Part shown: positions 53,915-64,000 of the stretch, in pieces
Layout of the letters: the number at the start of each line of letters is the position of its first letter
How positions within the stretch are numbered: position 1 is the stretch's first letter
NCBI GenBank assembly: GCA_030710605.1
Contig: CP092863.1
Coordinates: forward strand, 114,514,010-114,578,009
DNA: 64,000 nt
Direction: 5' to 3'
Source: Cordylochernes scorpioides
Lineage: Eukaryota; Arthropoda; Arachnida; Pseudoscorpiones; Chernetidae
The notes under the pieces: generated by a model
The model's database searches: none
Told to the model about the DNA's origin: nothing
Seen by the model: the letters and a program-made list of their open reading frames with translations, nothing else
Made by a program: the position numbers and the translations under genes

Positions 53915-54360
53915 CGTAATTTAAAACAATGTGATATGTAAGTAATAAAGTATGAAGTCTTTTCTAGTCGTCTCAAAGTGACACCAGCTTGCCACCGGAC
54001 ACCCGGGGGATCCAGGGAGGGACAAAAAAGGGGCGTTGGTCCGGATGTTGACAGTTAGTTAGGTTACAGTGGATATTTTCGGACAGGTGGCTCGGTTCTA
54101 AGCCATTATCATCTCACGGCGGCCTTCGTGGCCGCCGTTTTGGCTCCTCCCTGCCTCCGCGGCTTCATGCAGAACGCCGAGCTTTCCTCTGTTAATCCTC
54201 AACTTTCCCCTGTTCCTGGTGCCACGTGAGACGTACTAGGAGAGCGTCTTTTGATCCCAAACTTTGTCCTTACTGTCCCGTGCGGACTTCCCACTCTGCA
54301 CGCCACTCAACCCCGACTGCTTCCAACTCACTTGATGTCTTACCCGGGTTTACGACATAT
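53915..54360. repeat. GC-rich repeat R, uninterrupted copy
   Basis: Same as 9727-9886 plus 15635-15925 but with no Gypsy: GTTACAGTGGATATTTTCGG is continuous at about 54062-54081, the pre-insertion state. Confidence 0.75.
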
Positions 54361-54371
54361 ATATATCTCGT

Positions 54372-54540
54372 ATATGAAAATTTTTCCAGAGAGGAGGATA
54401 TCCATCAATAAAAATAAAGATCACCTCTCCCGTTAAAATAGACGTCAAAACTAGACACCATCTATTGACCGTCGCAGCAAACAAACGGCCTCGGGTCGGT
54501 GACAATGCCACAACACCAGCTTTATATATATAATATTTAT
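54372..54540 (-). repeat. Hammerhead-repeat body without ribozyme
   Basis: Minus strand has AAAGCTGGTGTTGTGGC, GACGGTCAATAGATGG, AACGGGAGAGG. The part that would carry the ribozyme is missing. Confidence 0.55.
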
Positions 54541-54599
54541 AAAGAATAACGCGTAATCTATATACAGGAAATACAAATATTAATCACGAATGTTTCTTT

Positions 54600-55020
54600 T
54601 ACAAATTGCTACTGTCACTGCAATGATAAATATTGGGAGGGCTTGGCTCATCAGTGGTGAACCCTCCCAGCGGTTTTACCAATTTAATCCACCAGACCGC
54701 TTTTGAAAGTTCTAATACTGTATTGGATCATTCTGCTTATATATGTGTTATGTATTCATATTCTCATAGAGATTATTTATCATCATCATTTGCTGTATAA
54801 ATACTTTGTTTTTAATTAAAATGATCAGTATGCAAATATGGCTAGCGTTGCGTCATAATATTTTAAACTAGATACATAATAATATGCTACACTGGAGGGT
54901 GGAATTCTAATTATGGTGTTTATTAAACTATGGACATAGGTTTCAGTGTAGCATATATAAGCAGAATCGTCCAATACAGTATTATAGCTCTTAAAAAGAG
55001 TCTGGTAGATTGAATTGGCG
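54600..55020. repeat. MITE family E fragments
   Basis: Arm at 54610-54720 and central/arm pieces at 54890-55020 with AGATTGAATTGGCGAAA. Confidence 0.55.
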
Positions 55021-55031
55021 AAAATTTGATT

Positions 55032-55210
55032 CTAAACGATTAGATGAAGAGTCTGTGTGCCATCTATTGACCGTCTCTGCAATATAGAATACTTAGGTCT
55101 GTGAAAAAGGCCCAAAACCAGTTTTAAGAAATTCAGAACGTCCAGCTGGAGATCAGAGTTTCGGATTATATGGCTCTCGTCAGATCAGGGTGAAGTTTTC
55201 CATTTATGTA
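55032..55210 (-). repeat. Hammerhead-repeat with decayed ribozyme
   Basis: Minus strand at 55158-55183: CUGACGA, poor stem II, CCGAAAC, followed by CUGAUC where the intact copy has CAUGGUC. Then the same GACGGTCAATAGATGGC body. Confidence 0.5.
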
Positions 55211-55611
55211 AATTCCATATGGGATTCAGGAAGTTGTCCCATTTGGTAAGAAAAGGTGCTTAGTTGGCAAAGAACGATTCTCCCTTTGGGCGTTCTAGAT
55301 TTGGGCATCCTCTGATTCTTACAAAAGTCCAACCTTACCAGTTAGTGCAAGTAAACAAAGGGGGATCTGGCATATTTATAAGTGTAAAATAATCAAACTG
55401 CTTTCTACATATATAGAAATGTGATGTACATAAGTAAAAGCAGTCGCCAACTACCCACCATGATTATTATGGCCTGTACCACAAGTGTGTCTACTAGGGA
55501 TAATAATAATAATAACAGTAAGTGTAACACTATATAATTATAAATAACTATACCATGACCGTTTGATAATACGCAGATTATTCAAATAGTTATGCAAATT
55601 CTGCCGAGATT
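55211..55611. other. Sequence up to the second gap
   Basis: Inverted repeat-I piece at 55440-55510, (TAA)n near 55500; otherwise nothing recognised. Confidence 0.4.
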
Positions 55612-55711
55612 NNNNNNNNNNNNNNNNNNNNNNNNNNNNNNNNNNNNNNNNNNNNNNNNNNNNNNNNNNNNNNNNNNNNNNNNNNNNNNNNNNNNNNNNN
55701 NNNNNNNNNNN
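55612..55711. other. Assembly gap (100 N)
   Basis: Exactly 100 N. The first base after it corresponds to 40482. Confidence 1.
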
Positions 55712-55786
55712 AAGCAATAACGTGCCATCTATATATATATATATAACATGAGAACATTCAGGTCTTGATGTTTATTTCATACAAAA

Positions 55787-56072
55787 ATCAAATTTCTACT
55801 GTCCTTACTGTAATAAAAAAGATTGGGAGGGCTTTGATCATCAGTGGTGAACCCTCCCAGCGGTTTTGCCAATTTAATCTACCAGACCGCTTCTACACAG
55901 ATTCCACCCTTCAGTGTAACATATATAAACAGAATGATCCAATACAGTATTGGAGCTCTAAAGAAGCGGTCTGGTAGATTAAATTAGCGAAACCGCTGAG
56001 GAGGGTTCACCACTGATGAGCCAAGGCCTCTAAACATTTTTTTCGTCGCAGTAATGACAGTAGAAGTTTGAT
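55787..56072. mobile_element. MITE family E fold-back, block A copy
   Basis: Counterpart of 40552-40836. Confidence 0.8.
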
Positions 56073-56098
56073 TTATGTGTGGGAAAAATATATACATA

Positions 56099-56405
56099 TG
56101 TGGCGACAACACTTTGCTTCAGCGAGCGCGGACAAAGCTTCACTAACCATTTGGGCAGTAGTGTGACGGCCTCACTACGCCTCGGCAAGCGCGTGCTGGG
56201 AGAACACCTGACTACGCATGCGCGGGCGGCATCCGGGACTCTGGCCACACGCGTCGTCAACAACAAGGCTTGTTTCCAACGGCCGTTACTTCTTTCTCTT
56301 TATATATTTCTGGCTTTGAATAAATTCTTTTAATTATAAAAATAATTATAATTTTATCAGCGGCCTTTCCACAAGCCACACCAACACGCACGCAACCATC
56401 CCACA
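56099..56405. repeat. Possible solo LTR, block A copy
   Basis: Counterpart of 40863-41170; TGTGG...CCACA. Confidence 0.5.
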
Positions 56406-56539
56406 TATAGCAAATAAAAACATTTAAACACGAAATGTTTTTTCATGCAGAGGTTTTAATATTGGATTCAGAAAAATGATGTTTGAAATGTATATTAAAC
56501 ATTTAACCTAAATATACATATATAGCAAAATGTAATGTC

Positions 56540-56576
56540 CCGATAAAGGTTGGCGTTCAGCCAACCGAAATATTGG
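56540..56576 (+). other. Hammerhead-like module, block A copy
   Basis: Same perfect stem II GGTTGGC/GCCAACC and GAAA as 41304-41340. Confidence 0.5.
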
Positions 56577-57336
56577 CAAATAAATCTTTTATTTAAAATG
56601 TAAAACTATTATAGACGCGTATGATTCTTTTAAAAAATAAAACAATTTCTACTGTTCTTACTGCAATGGAAAAATTTATGGGAGTAAGGACAGTAGAAAT
56701 TATTTTATTTTAAAAAGAATCAAACGCGTCTATAATAGTATTAAATTTTGATAACAGATGGCGCGCTAATGCATCAAAATATTTTATTCAATCCCATTTA
56801 CGCCTTTTTACTATCTAATATAGCAAAATGAAAACATTTAGATACGAATTCTGTTAAATGTTAATATACATTTTAATCATCAATTTTCTAAAAATCCCAT
56901 GATGAAAAAGCCTCACCAAATCTTCCATATAGAGAGGGAAGTCTCTCTTACAAATTGCGTTTTTAAAGCGGTTTCAAACGGAGAGAGTTTGGTAAGGCTT
57001 AGTTGAATGAATGGAGCGGGTTGATTAAGTGGTGAACGTCAGGAAACTTTATCCAGCTTACTCCCCGGAACTATCCATCTTGTATCTAGCTATTATCAAT
57101 TAGAACACAGAGATATTGATGTTAGCTTCCGATGAATAATATTGATAATATAATTTATTGATTGATTATTGTTAGGATTTTTAAGCGATGATTATCATTC
57201 CTATTATCGTAGAATTGTACTTTTTTATGTGTTTATTTATTACCAGTTGCAAATAAGACACGCTATATACAACAACAACAACAAAAACCTTTATTAAGAC
57301 ACTATTGTCTTACAAGGGGATTCCCCTAAAAGGTTA

Positions 57337-57746
57337 TTCTATATACAGTTACGAGCGTCATTCTTCATCAGTCATCTCTGTCACCGTTTGCTTTTTTTTT
57401 TTGGAATGGCGCCCTCCTATTGGTCGGCTACGATCACGCCACCTTTGCCCCCCCCCCCCCCCCACTCGCTTTTTCGTTTTTGTAACCATTGTGTTGGAGC
57501 GGGTCGCTCCTTAAATAAATGCATATATTAGTTAATAACCAAATGGAATCCTCTCTTTCTTTTTCCCAGTAAGAAACGCCTACGGAAGCCAACAGTACAT
57601 AGACAGATAAAGCACATAGGCTATAGTTATTAACTAACATATGCATTTATATAAGGCGCCAATATATAATTGTAACAAATAGTATTTGAATCAAAACATT
57701 CACACAATCGGGTAAAAGACGGGCGTTGCCCGGGTCATTCGGCTAG
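57337..57746 (+). mobile_element. Helitron H1, block A copy
   Basis: Counterpart of 42104-42504 with a longer poly-C tract near 57450. Confidence 0.9.
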
Positions 57747-58323
57747 TATATGTACATGAGTGAGGAGGAAAAGCAATTTAGAGGGGAGGGGGAGCAATCA
57801 GCCGTTGTCTGTGGAGTTGAGCACTTCTTCCCTCATTTTATCAATCGCCTTGAAAAATTTAAAATATTTATAAACAAATGTTTTATCCAGCAGGAGAGTA
57901 GTAAAGGTTTTATATACATGTTGTTCATTATAGTGAGTTAGCCCCGAAATTTCGCCAATTTCCAGTCTCTTTTCCTGTAGGAATGGCAATGGAATAGATA
58001 ATGGACCAAAGACACACTATATCCGATCTGGATAATTGCGCGTGAAACTATTTACAATAATTCATATTGTAGTAGAGTTGGTAACAGAATTTTCAAAATT
58101 GTTTTTATGTGTTTGTGTTTTAAACAAACAAAAAAAAAGCATTCCTGGACACTTTTATTTTTCCGTTCATCATTACTCTTCACAATTCATCCTTTCATAC
58201 TTCATCCCTAAGGTTAGAAATAATCGTTATTTCACTTTAAAATAAATCACGATTTCTCGTTTAAAATAAAACACATTCGGGATAATTTTCATATGTCGTT
58301 CTACAATCATAAGCCGCATTATA

Positions 58324-59641
58324 CGAGGTGTGTTCATAAGGTATCGCGACATTTGTATTTTTTCAAAAATTATTTATTTATTCATGAATACCTATTTTGT
58401 CCCCTTCAAAGTAATCCCCATGAGATATTATACACTTGTGCCAACGGTTTTTCCAATCTTCGAAGCACTTCAAAAAATCATTTTTAAAAATCTTTTTCAG
58501 CTCCTCCTTCGATGCCGTCTTTATCTCGTCAAGCGTAGCGTAACGTCGTCCTTTCATGGGCCTCTTCAGTTTAGGGAACAAGAAAAAGTCACAGGGGGCC
58601 AGATCTGGGGAATACGGTGGCTGCGGCATCATTAGTGTGTTGTTTTTGGCCAAAAAGTCGCGCACAAGCAACGATGTGTGAGCAGGGGCGTTATCGTGGT
58701 GCAAAAGCCAATTTTTGTTCTTCCACAAATCCGGGCGTTTCTGACGGATTGCTTCGCGCAAATTGCGCATAACTTGCAGGTAATATTCCTTATTGACCGT
58801 TCTACCCTGTGGCAAGAACTCATGATGCACCACGCCCCTGCAATCGAAGAAAACTGTCAGCAAAAACTTTCACATTCGACCGAACTTGGCGCGCTTTTTT
58901 CGGTCTCGGTTCGTGCGGCAGCTTCCATTGAGATGATTGAGCTTTGGTTTCCACGTCATAACCATAAAACCACGCTTCGTCACCAGTTATGACTCTCTGA
59001 GCAAATTTGGGTCGTCGCGGACAGAGTCCAACATCTCATTAGCAATGTTCATGTCGATGCTGTTTTGGTCGCAATTGAGCAATTTTGGTACGATTTCGCG
59101 CGACCCGTCTCATGCCCAAATCATTGATAAAAATCGAATGGCACGAGCCAATGGATATGTTCAGGTCCTCAGCCACTTCTCTAACGGTGATTCGACGATT
59201 GGCCAATATCATTTCTCCACTTCATTAATTTTTTCGTCTGTTGTTGAAGTACTCGGGCGTCCGGCACGCTCTTCGTCGTTCACATCTTCTCGGCCTTCTG
59301 AGAACATTTTGTACCACCGATAAACGTTGCTTCGGTCCAAGGTAGCTTCTCCATTTGCCACAGTCAACATTCGTAGTGCATCCGCGCACTTATTTCGTTT
59401 TTTCACACAAAATTTGATACAGGTTATTTGATCCATTTTTTAATAGGTTAAAAATCGAAGACGATCCAAAACACCTGCAAGCAAAGCAGCCTGTCAACAA
59501 TTAAGTGAACATTCAAATGGCCGAGCTTGTCGGCATAAGTGAGAGACATGAGTACCAACATAAAGCCACAAAAAGATCGAAATTCGAATATACGAAACCC
59601 GCGAAAATTCAAAAGTCGCGATACTTTTTGAACACACCTCG
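58324..59641 (-). mobile_element. mariner type 2, block A copy
   Basis: TA at 58322-58323 and 59642-59643. Same insertion as 43084-44404. Confidence 0.9.
58378..59424 (-). pseudogene. mariner type 2 transposase, block A copy
   Basis: More broken than the block B copy. It shares the missing T in the HTH-catalytic linker and adds further small indels (near 58863, 59000, 59055, 59100, 59210). 58378-58863 keeps HHDNAPAHTS and PPYSPDLAPCDFF; the N-terminal part survives at 59209-59424. Not functional. Confidence 0.85.
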
Positions 59642-61004
59642 TATATATATATAAAGAGACAAGAGTCGCCTCTCCCGTCAAAACAGACGTCTAAAACCAG
59701 ACGCCATCTATTTTGAAGGGAGAAGCGACTCTTGTCCCTTTAGATTAATTTCCTCCCGGCAAAATTTCCACCTATATACATATATATGAAAAAATAATAG
59801 AAAAATAAAAAATAAAAAGGTCAGGTGTTGATGTTAAAAATAAAAATTCGTGGGTGTTTTTTTCTTGATTTATAAAGAAATTGGGTTGGCCAAATATCAG
59901 GGAACAGGCTAAATCAATGTTTAGTTGAATTCTGTTCCACTAGATGGTGCTCTGTCATCTGTAAAGCCCATGTGCTCCTAGTCAGGATATGCTTTTTTTT
60001 ATTTTTAATATATATATATGTGGTATGTCAATAAATATACGCTATATTTTCATATTCACCATAAATATAAATAGTGTAACAGACCTAAATTGTAGATACA
60101 ATTCAACCACGCCAGCTTGACCATCATGTAATCACAGATAAAATAATAAAGTTTTATTGAGAGTCCGCCGCACCCAAGACAGGACGAGGGTCCGAGGTCC
60201 AATTTCGTCAAAGATTATTCATTTCCTCCCAGGAAACTTCCAATAAGTTTTACGATCGCCATTGAATACCGACAAACGAGCCGGACAAGAAACAGATTAT
60301 CTCTCCCTCACATGTAGATCAGACACTCTCCTGACCTTGTATCTTCGGCGATGACCTCTCTCTGAGGTGACATCCAACCTGCCTCGTCCTTTGTATTAAC
60401 CTATTGACTTGTACAGCCCTTGATGCAGAGAGGAAGGCCCTATATCAACAAATTAAATGTACCAACACTTCATCCCTGCGTATTGCTTTCAAAAATATCA
60501 GCAAACAAATCTAAGGCAATAGCTTACTATAATTTTTTTTTAGATCATCATTATGTAAGGACCAGTCAACAAGTGAATGACTTGAGACGAAGAGTAAGCC
60601 AGTTCAATTTCTATGTAAATAACACAAGATGATTATTACCTTACCCAATTGGGAGAATCTGTATGGGGAAAGTCCCTAATAAAGGCTTTTGTGTGCGTGT
60701 GTGTGTGTGTGTATTACCTATTGACGCTTGACACCGCTTTTGCCCCATGACTGCATACTGTCTGCCTATCATATATATAAACAATAAATTATTATCTTTT
60801 AGACTACCTATTTTATTGGTATATCTGTCAATACTTCAACTATGCTAATCTCTATCAATTATATGAAAAAAAGAAGGATTTTAGAGGCATACTCCTTTCT
60901 CATATCTATGAATAGAGAAACAGAACTAGCACACAAAACTCTATGAATATTATAACAAAATATTTATTATTCTATTAACAGATTATTAATTTTTGATATT
61001 CATA
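59642..61004. repeat. Block A counterpart of 44405-47082
   Basis: Repeat J with CCACTAGATGGTGC (59938-59951), the empty mariner type 3 site (about 60008-60018), repeat D inverted, and a retroposon-like 3' end with (GT)n near 60700. No gene. Confidence 0.6.
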
Positions 61005-61208
61005 TTTTAAAATTACAAATATATTCTCACAATGAGTATCTTTTTATTAAAAAACGCTAGCTTTCAAGTGTTAATCGCTCTTCAACGGGCTTACTAAAAT
61101 ATCGACTTTATCCCAACAGAAATATTTACAAAAACATACAGCGTGGATATTTATAGCTGAAAATTTTGTTTTTGTAAATATTTCTGGTGGTATAAAGTCG
61201 ATATTATA

Positions 61209-62497
61209 TTGGGAGTACAAATAAGTTTTGAGGGATTTGCAAAAGAAGCCACAACAAATATTATATAAATAGCATCGGACCTTGTAAAGGTTTCATGTTA
61301 AGGCTTCATCATTTCCCCAAAAAAATCAGAAGTCTTTCCACTCAAGTGTAAAGAACTTTTTTTTTTTTTTGGTGCTCTAACCATGTCAACCTTTTTGCCA
61401 ACAAAACACAATTTGCGGGAAGCGCTGCTTTTTTGTTTTAATTCGAAGAAAAGTGCAACTGATGGACATCGATTGCTGTGTGAGGCATATGGTAAACATG
61501 CTCTATCAATAAAATCATGTGAGTACTGGTTTCGGCGTTTCAAAAGTGGCGATTTTGACACCAGAGACAAAGAACGCGGAGGGAGGCCAATAAAGTTCGA
61601 AGACGCTGAGTTGGAGGCTTTATTGGACGAAGATTCAAGCCAAACTCAAGAGGAGCTCGCTGAAAGCTTGGGAGTGACTCAACATGCGATTTCGAACCGT
61701 CTCAAGGTCATGTGTATGGGGCAAAAACAAGGAAATTGGGTTCCATATGAACTCAAGCCAGGAAACATCGAGCGCCGTATTTGCACGTGCGAACTACTGC
61801 TCAAAAGACAAAATAGCAAGGGTTTTTTGCATCGAATCGTGACGGGGGACGAAAAGTGGATTCACTACGACAACCCAAAGCGCAGAAAATCGTGGGTTAA
61901 GCCCGGTCATGCATCAACTTCAACGGCCAAACCGAATATTCATGGCAAGAAGCTAATGCTGTGCATCTGGTGGGATCAGCTCGGAGTGATCTACTATGAG
62001 CTACTTCAGCCTAACGAAACCATCACTGGAGAACGTTACCAACAACAATTGATGCGATTAAGCCGAGCATTGAAGATTAAACGCCCACTATATGCCAAAA
62101 GACACGACATGGTGATCTATCAGCACGACAACGCTCGGCCACATGTTGCAAAAGTTGTCAAGGAGACTTTGGAGGCGCTTCAATGGGATGTCCTACCCCA
62201 CCCGCTGTATTCACCAGACATTGCTCCTTCAGACTACCACATGTTCCGTTCGATGACACATGGCCTGGCCGAGCAGCACTTCACTTCTTACGAAGAGGCG
62301 AAAAATTGGGTCAATGTCTGGATCGCCTCAAAAGACGAGGAATTTTTTCGACACGGAATCCGTATGCTGCCTGAAAGATGGGAAAAAGTCGTAGCTAAAG
62401 ATGGACAATACTTTGAATGAAATATATTGTACTGATTTCTCTGAATAAAGCTTCGAATTTATAAAAAAAATCCCTCAAAACCTATTTGTACTCCTAA
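61209..62497 (+). mobile_element. Mos1-like mariner, block A copy
   Basis: 1289 bp, TA at 61207-61208 and 62498-62499. Same site as 47287-48573. Confidence 0.95.
61383..62420 (+). CDS. mariner transposase, full length, block A copy
   Basis: 345 codons without interruption. Here the linker motif is the usual WVPYEL, and D156, D249 and D284 are all present. It differs from the block B copy at a handful of residues, including Gln101 to His in the second helix-turn-helix, Val113 to Gly, Arg145 to Ser and Lys243 to Met near the second catalytic Asp. Either copy could in principle encode an active enzyme; which residues are ancestral can only be judged against further copies. Confidence 0.95.
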   Translation: MSTFLPTKHNLREALLFCFNSKKSATDGHRLLCEAYGKHALSIKSCEYWFRRFKSGDFDTRDKERGGRPIKFEDAELEALLDEDSSQTQEELAESLGVTQHAISNRLKVMCMGQKQGNWVPYELKPGNIERRICTCELLLKRQNSKGFLHRIVTGDEKWIHYDNPKRRKSWVKPGHASTSTAKPNIHGKKLMLCIWWDQLGVIYYELLQPNETITGERYQQQLMRLSRALKIKRPLYAKRHDMVIYQHDNARPHVAKVVKETLEALQWDVLPHPLYSPDIAPSDYHMFRSMTHGLAEQHFTSYEEAKNWVNVWIASKDEEFFRHGIRMLPERWEKVVAKDGQYFE

Positions 62498-64000
62498 TAG
62501 TAAGCCCGTTGAAGAGCGATTAACGCTTGAAAGCTAGCATTTTTTTAAATAAAAAAGATACTCATTGTGAGAATATATTTGTAATTTTAATACCTTTTTC
62601 ACATTTTTATCATAAATAGAGATTTATATTCATATTTGACTACTCTGTATACTTTCCTTATTGCTTCTTTTGTATTTTTTTATAAATTTTTGTTTATTCT
62701 TGACTTAAATAAATTGCTGTGTCATCCTGAAGTTTTATCTTTACTAATTTTTCTATGTTACTATATTTAGAATTTATTATATTTTGTTCTTAAAAATATA
62801 AAATTTTATAAAAAATATTGTTGTAAATATTTATAATGTTTGCCTGTTTTCATTTGTAATGACATTTTTCTTCTATGAATACGAAAATAACTACTATATT
62901 TTTATATTTAAGCTTCTTAAAAAACATAAAATAATGAATTCTAAATATTTATAATGTAACTTTGGTGTGTTTGTTAATAGTTTCTTCTGTGAATACAGAA
63001 TTATATAACATATTTGCATATTTTTTTGGGTGTTCTCTTAAAAACATAAAATAATGAATTCTAAATATTTATAATGTAACTTTGGTGTGTATTAATGGTT
63101 TCTTCTGTGAATACAGAATTATATAACATATTTTTTTGGGTGGTCTCTTAAAAACATAAAATAATGAATTCTAAATATTTATAATGTGGCTCTTTGTTAA
63201 TAGTTTTGTAAATTATTAACATAAAATGATAAAATAAGAATATAAACAATATCAATACGTTTCTTTATTCGTGAAAAATACAAGCTTTCGGATCTTTACA
63301 ATCCTTGTTAGCACGTTTTCTTTGAACTTTTTTCTAGAAAGAACGAGCTGACTCACTTCGATTCAATTCGATTTATTTCAAACAACAAAAAAGAATTACA
63401 CTAAAATTTAATGCGATTTAGTTGTATTCATAACATAAAAAAGACACTTTATTAACACAAAGAAAAAAGAAAAACAACAATAAGGAATGATGATAAGTAA
63501 CAATAAAATTCTATGAATATGAATTATAATTAATTAATAAAATACAATAATAATAATAATAATAAACCTAACAATCTTTCTACAGGCATTGCTATGAGTT
63601 GAGAAAATCTGTGGACGAATTACCTATAGAAAGATTATAAAGATACGAAAGCTTGCAATTTACACAAATAAAGAAACGCATTTCTATTGTTTATATTCCT
63701 TTTTTATACTTTATAGAAATTTTCTATTTCAAATAAAATGATGAATTCTAAATATTTATTCTTATGTTTTTTTCTTCACAAGATGCAACCATTTACTCAA
63801 TAATCTACTTCTTCACTGTGTTCTATGCACGATGTATATAGTCTTTTGTACATAGATATTATTTTCTTGTTTTTCTCTTTTCTGAGCGAGGATTTTTTTC
63901 TTCCCCTACTTCTCATTTCTTTTTAGATCCATTTCTAACAGGTGTCTGTATAAGACGGAGTGTCTTAATAAAGGCTTGTGTATGTATTTATTCTTATGGA
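62498..64000. other. Block A counterpart of 48574-50094
   Basis: Right arm of the fold-back (to about 62591), AT-rich tandem repeat (62810-63240), element with inverted hammerhead-like ends (63260-63700) and a retroposon-type tail (AAGACGGAGTGTCTTAATAAAG near 63950). No gene. Confidence 0.55.

Larger units (their letters stand above)
55712..64000. repeat. Block A, part 2 (duplicate of 40482-50094)
   Basis: Collinear with 40482-50094 except for the missing mariner type 3. Truncated by the window end. Confidence 0.9.

Overview
The window is AT-rich, intron-bearing eukaryotic DNA packed with transposons. The element set (mariner, pogo/Tigger, Helitron/Helentron, Ty3/Gypsy, Jockey-type LINE, hammerhead modules like those of Penelope-like elements) suggests an arthropod, perhaps a chelicerate; the organism assignment is an inference. 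Two 100-N assembly gaps lie at 23735-23834 and 55612-55711.

Host genes are few. On the plus strand, 2838-2977 and 5153-5403 are the last two coding exons of a leucine-rich-repeat protein. They splice cleanly into an LRR C-terminal cap and end in a hydrophobic, possibly GPI-type, tail. On the minus strand, 21661-22089 and 38315-38746 encode a short divergent bromodomain-like protein. Its two copies differ mostly at synonymous sites, as if still selected.

Layout: 1-7944 holds the LRR gene end, a decayed mariner, MITEs and hammerhead-like tandem repeats. 7945-23734 (block A, part 1) and 55712-64000 (block A, part 2) are together collinear with 23977-50094 (block B). The last base before the first gap and the first base after the second gap are adjacent bases in block B (40481/40482). 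This looks like a second haplotype, or a misplaced contig, inserted into a scaffold break, more than a true tandem duplication. Between the copies, insertions are present or absent with intact target sites: a LINE inside the Gypsy element, a 664-bp Helitron, a 1.6-kb Helentron-like insert, an 844-bp insert and a mariner. 50095-55611 is block-B sequence whose partner lies beyond the window.

The most interesting signal is a complete type I hammerhead ribozyme at 22975-23018, identical at 39729-39772. It has 6-bp stem I, CUGACGA core, 4-bp stem II, GAAA, palindromic stem III and a GUC cleavage site. Around the window lie many decayed modules with the same architecture but different stem II sequences. 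Together they suggest a population of self-cleaving-RNA retroelements. No Penelope reverse transcriptase is visible here.

Elements with coding capacity: a Mos1-like mariner with an intact 345-codon transposase and D156/D249/D284 (47287-48573 and 61209-62497); two other mariner types with frameshifts; two orthologous copies of a 4.5-kb Gypsy element, both broken; a Jockey-like RT fragment; and an endonuclease-domain fragment in the Helentron-like insert. No bacterial operons, CRISPR arrays or toxin genes were seen.
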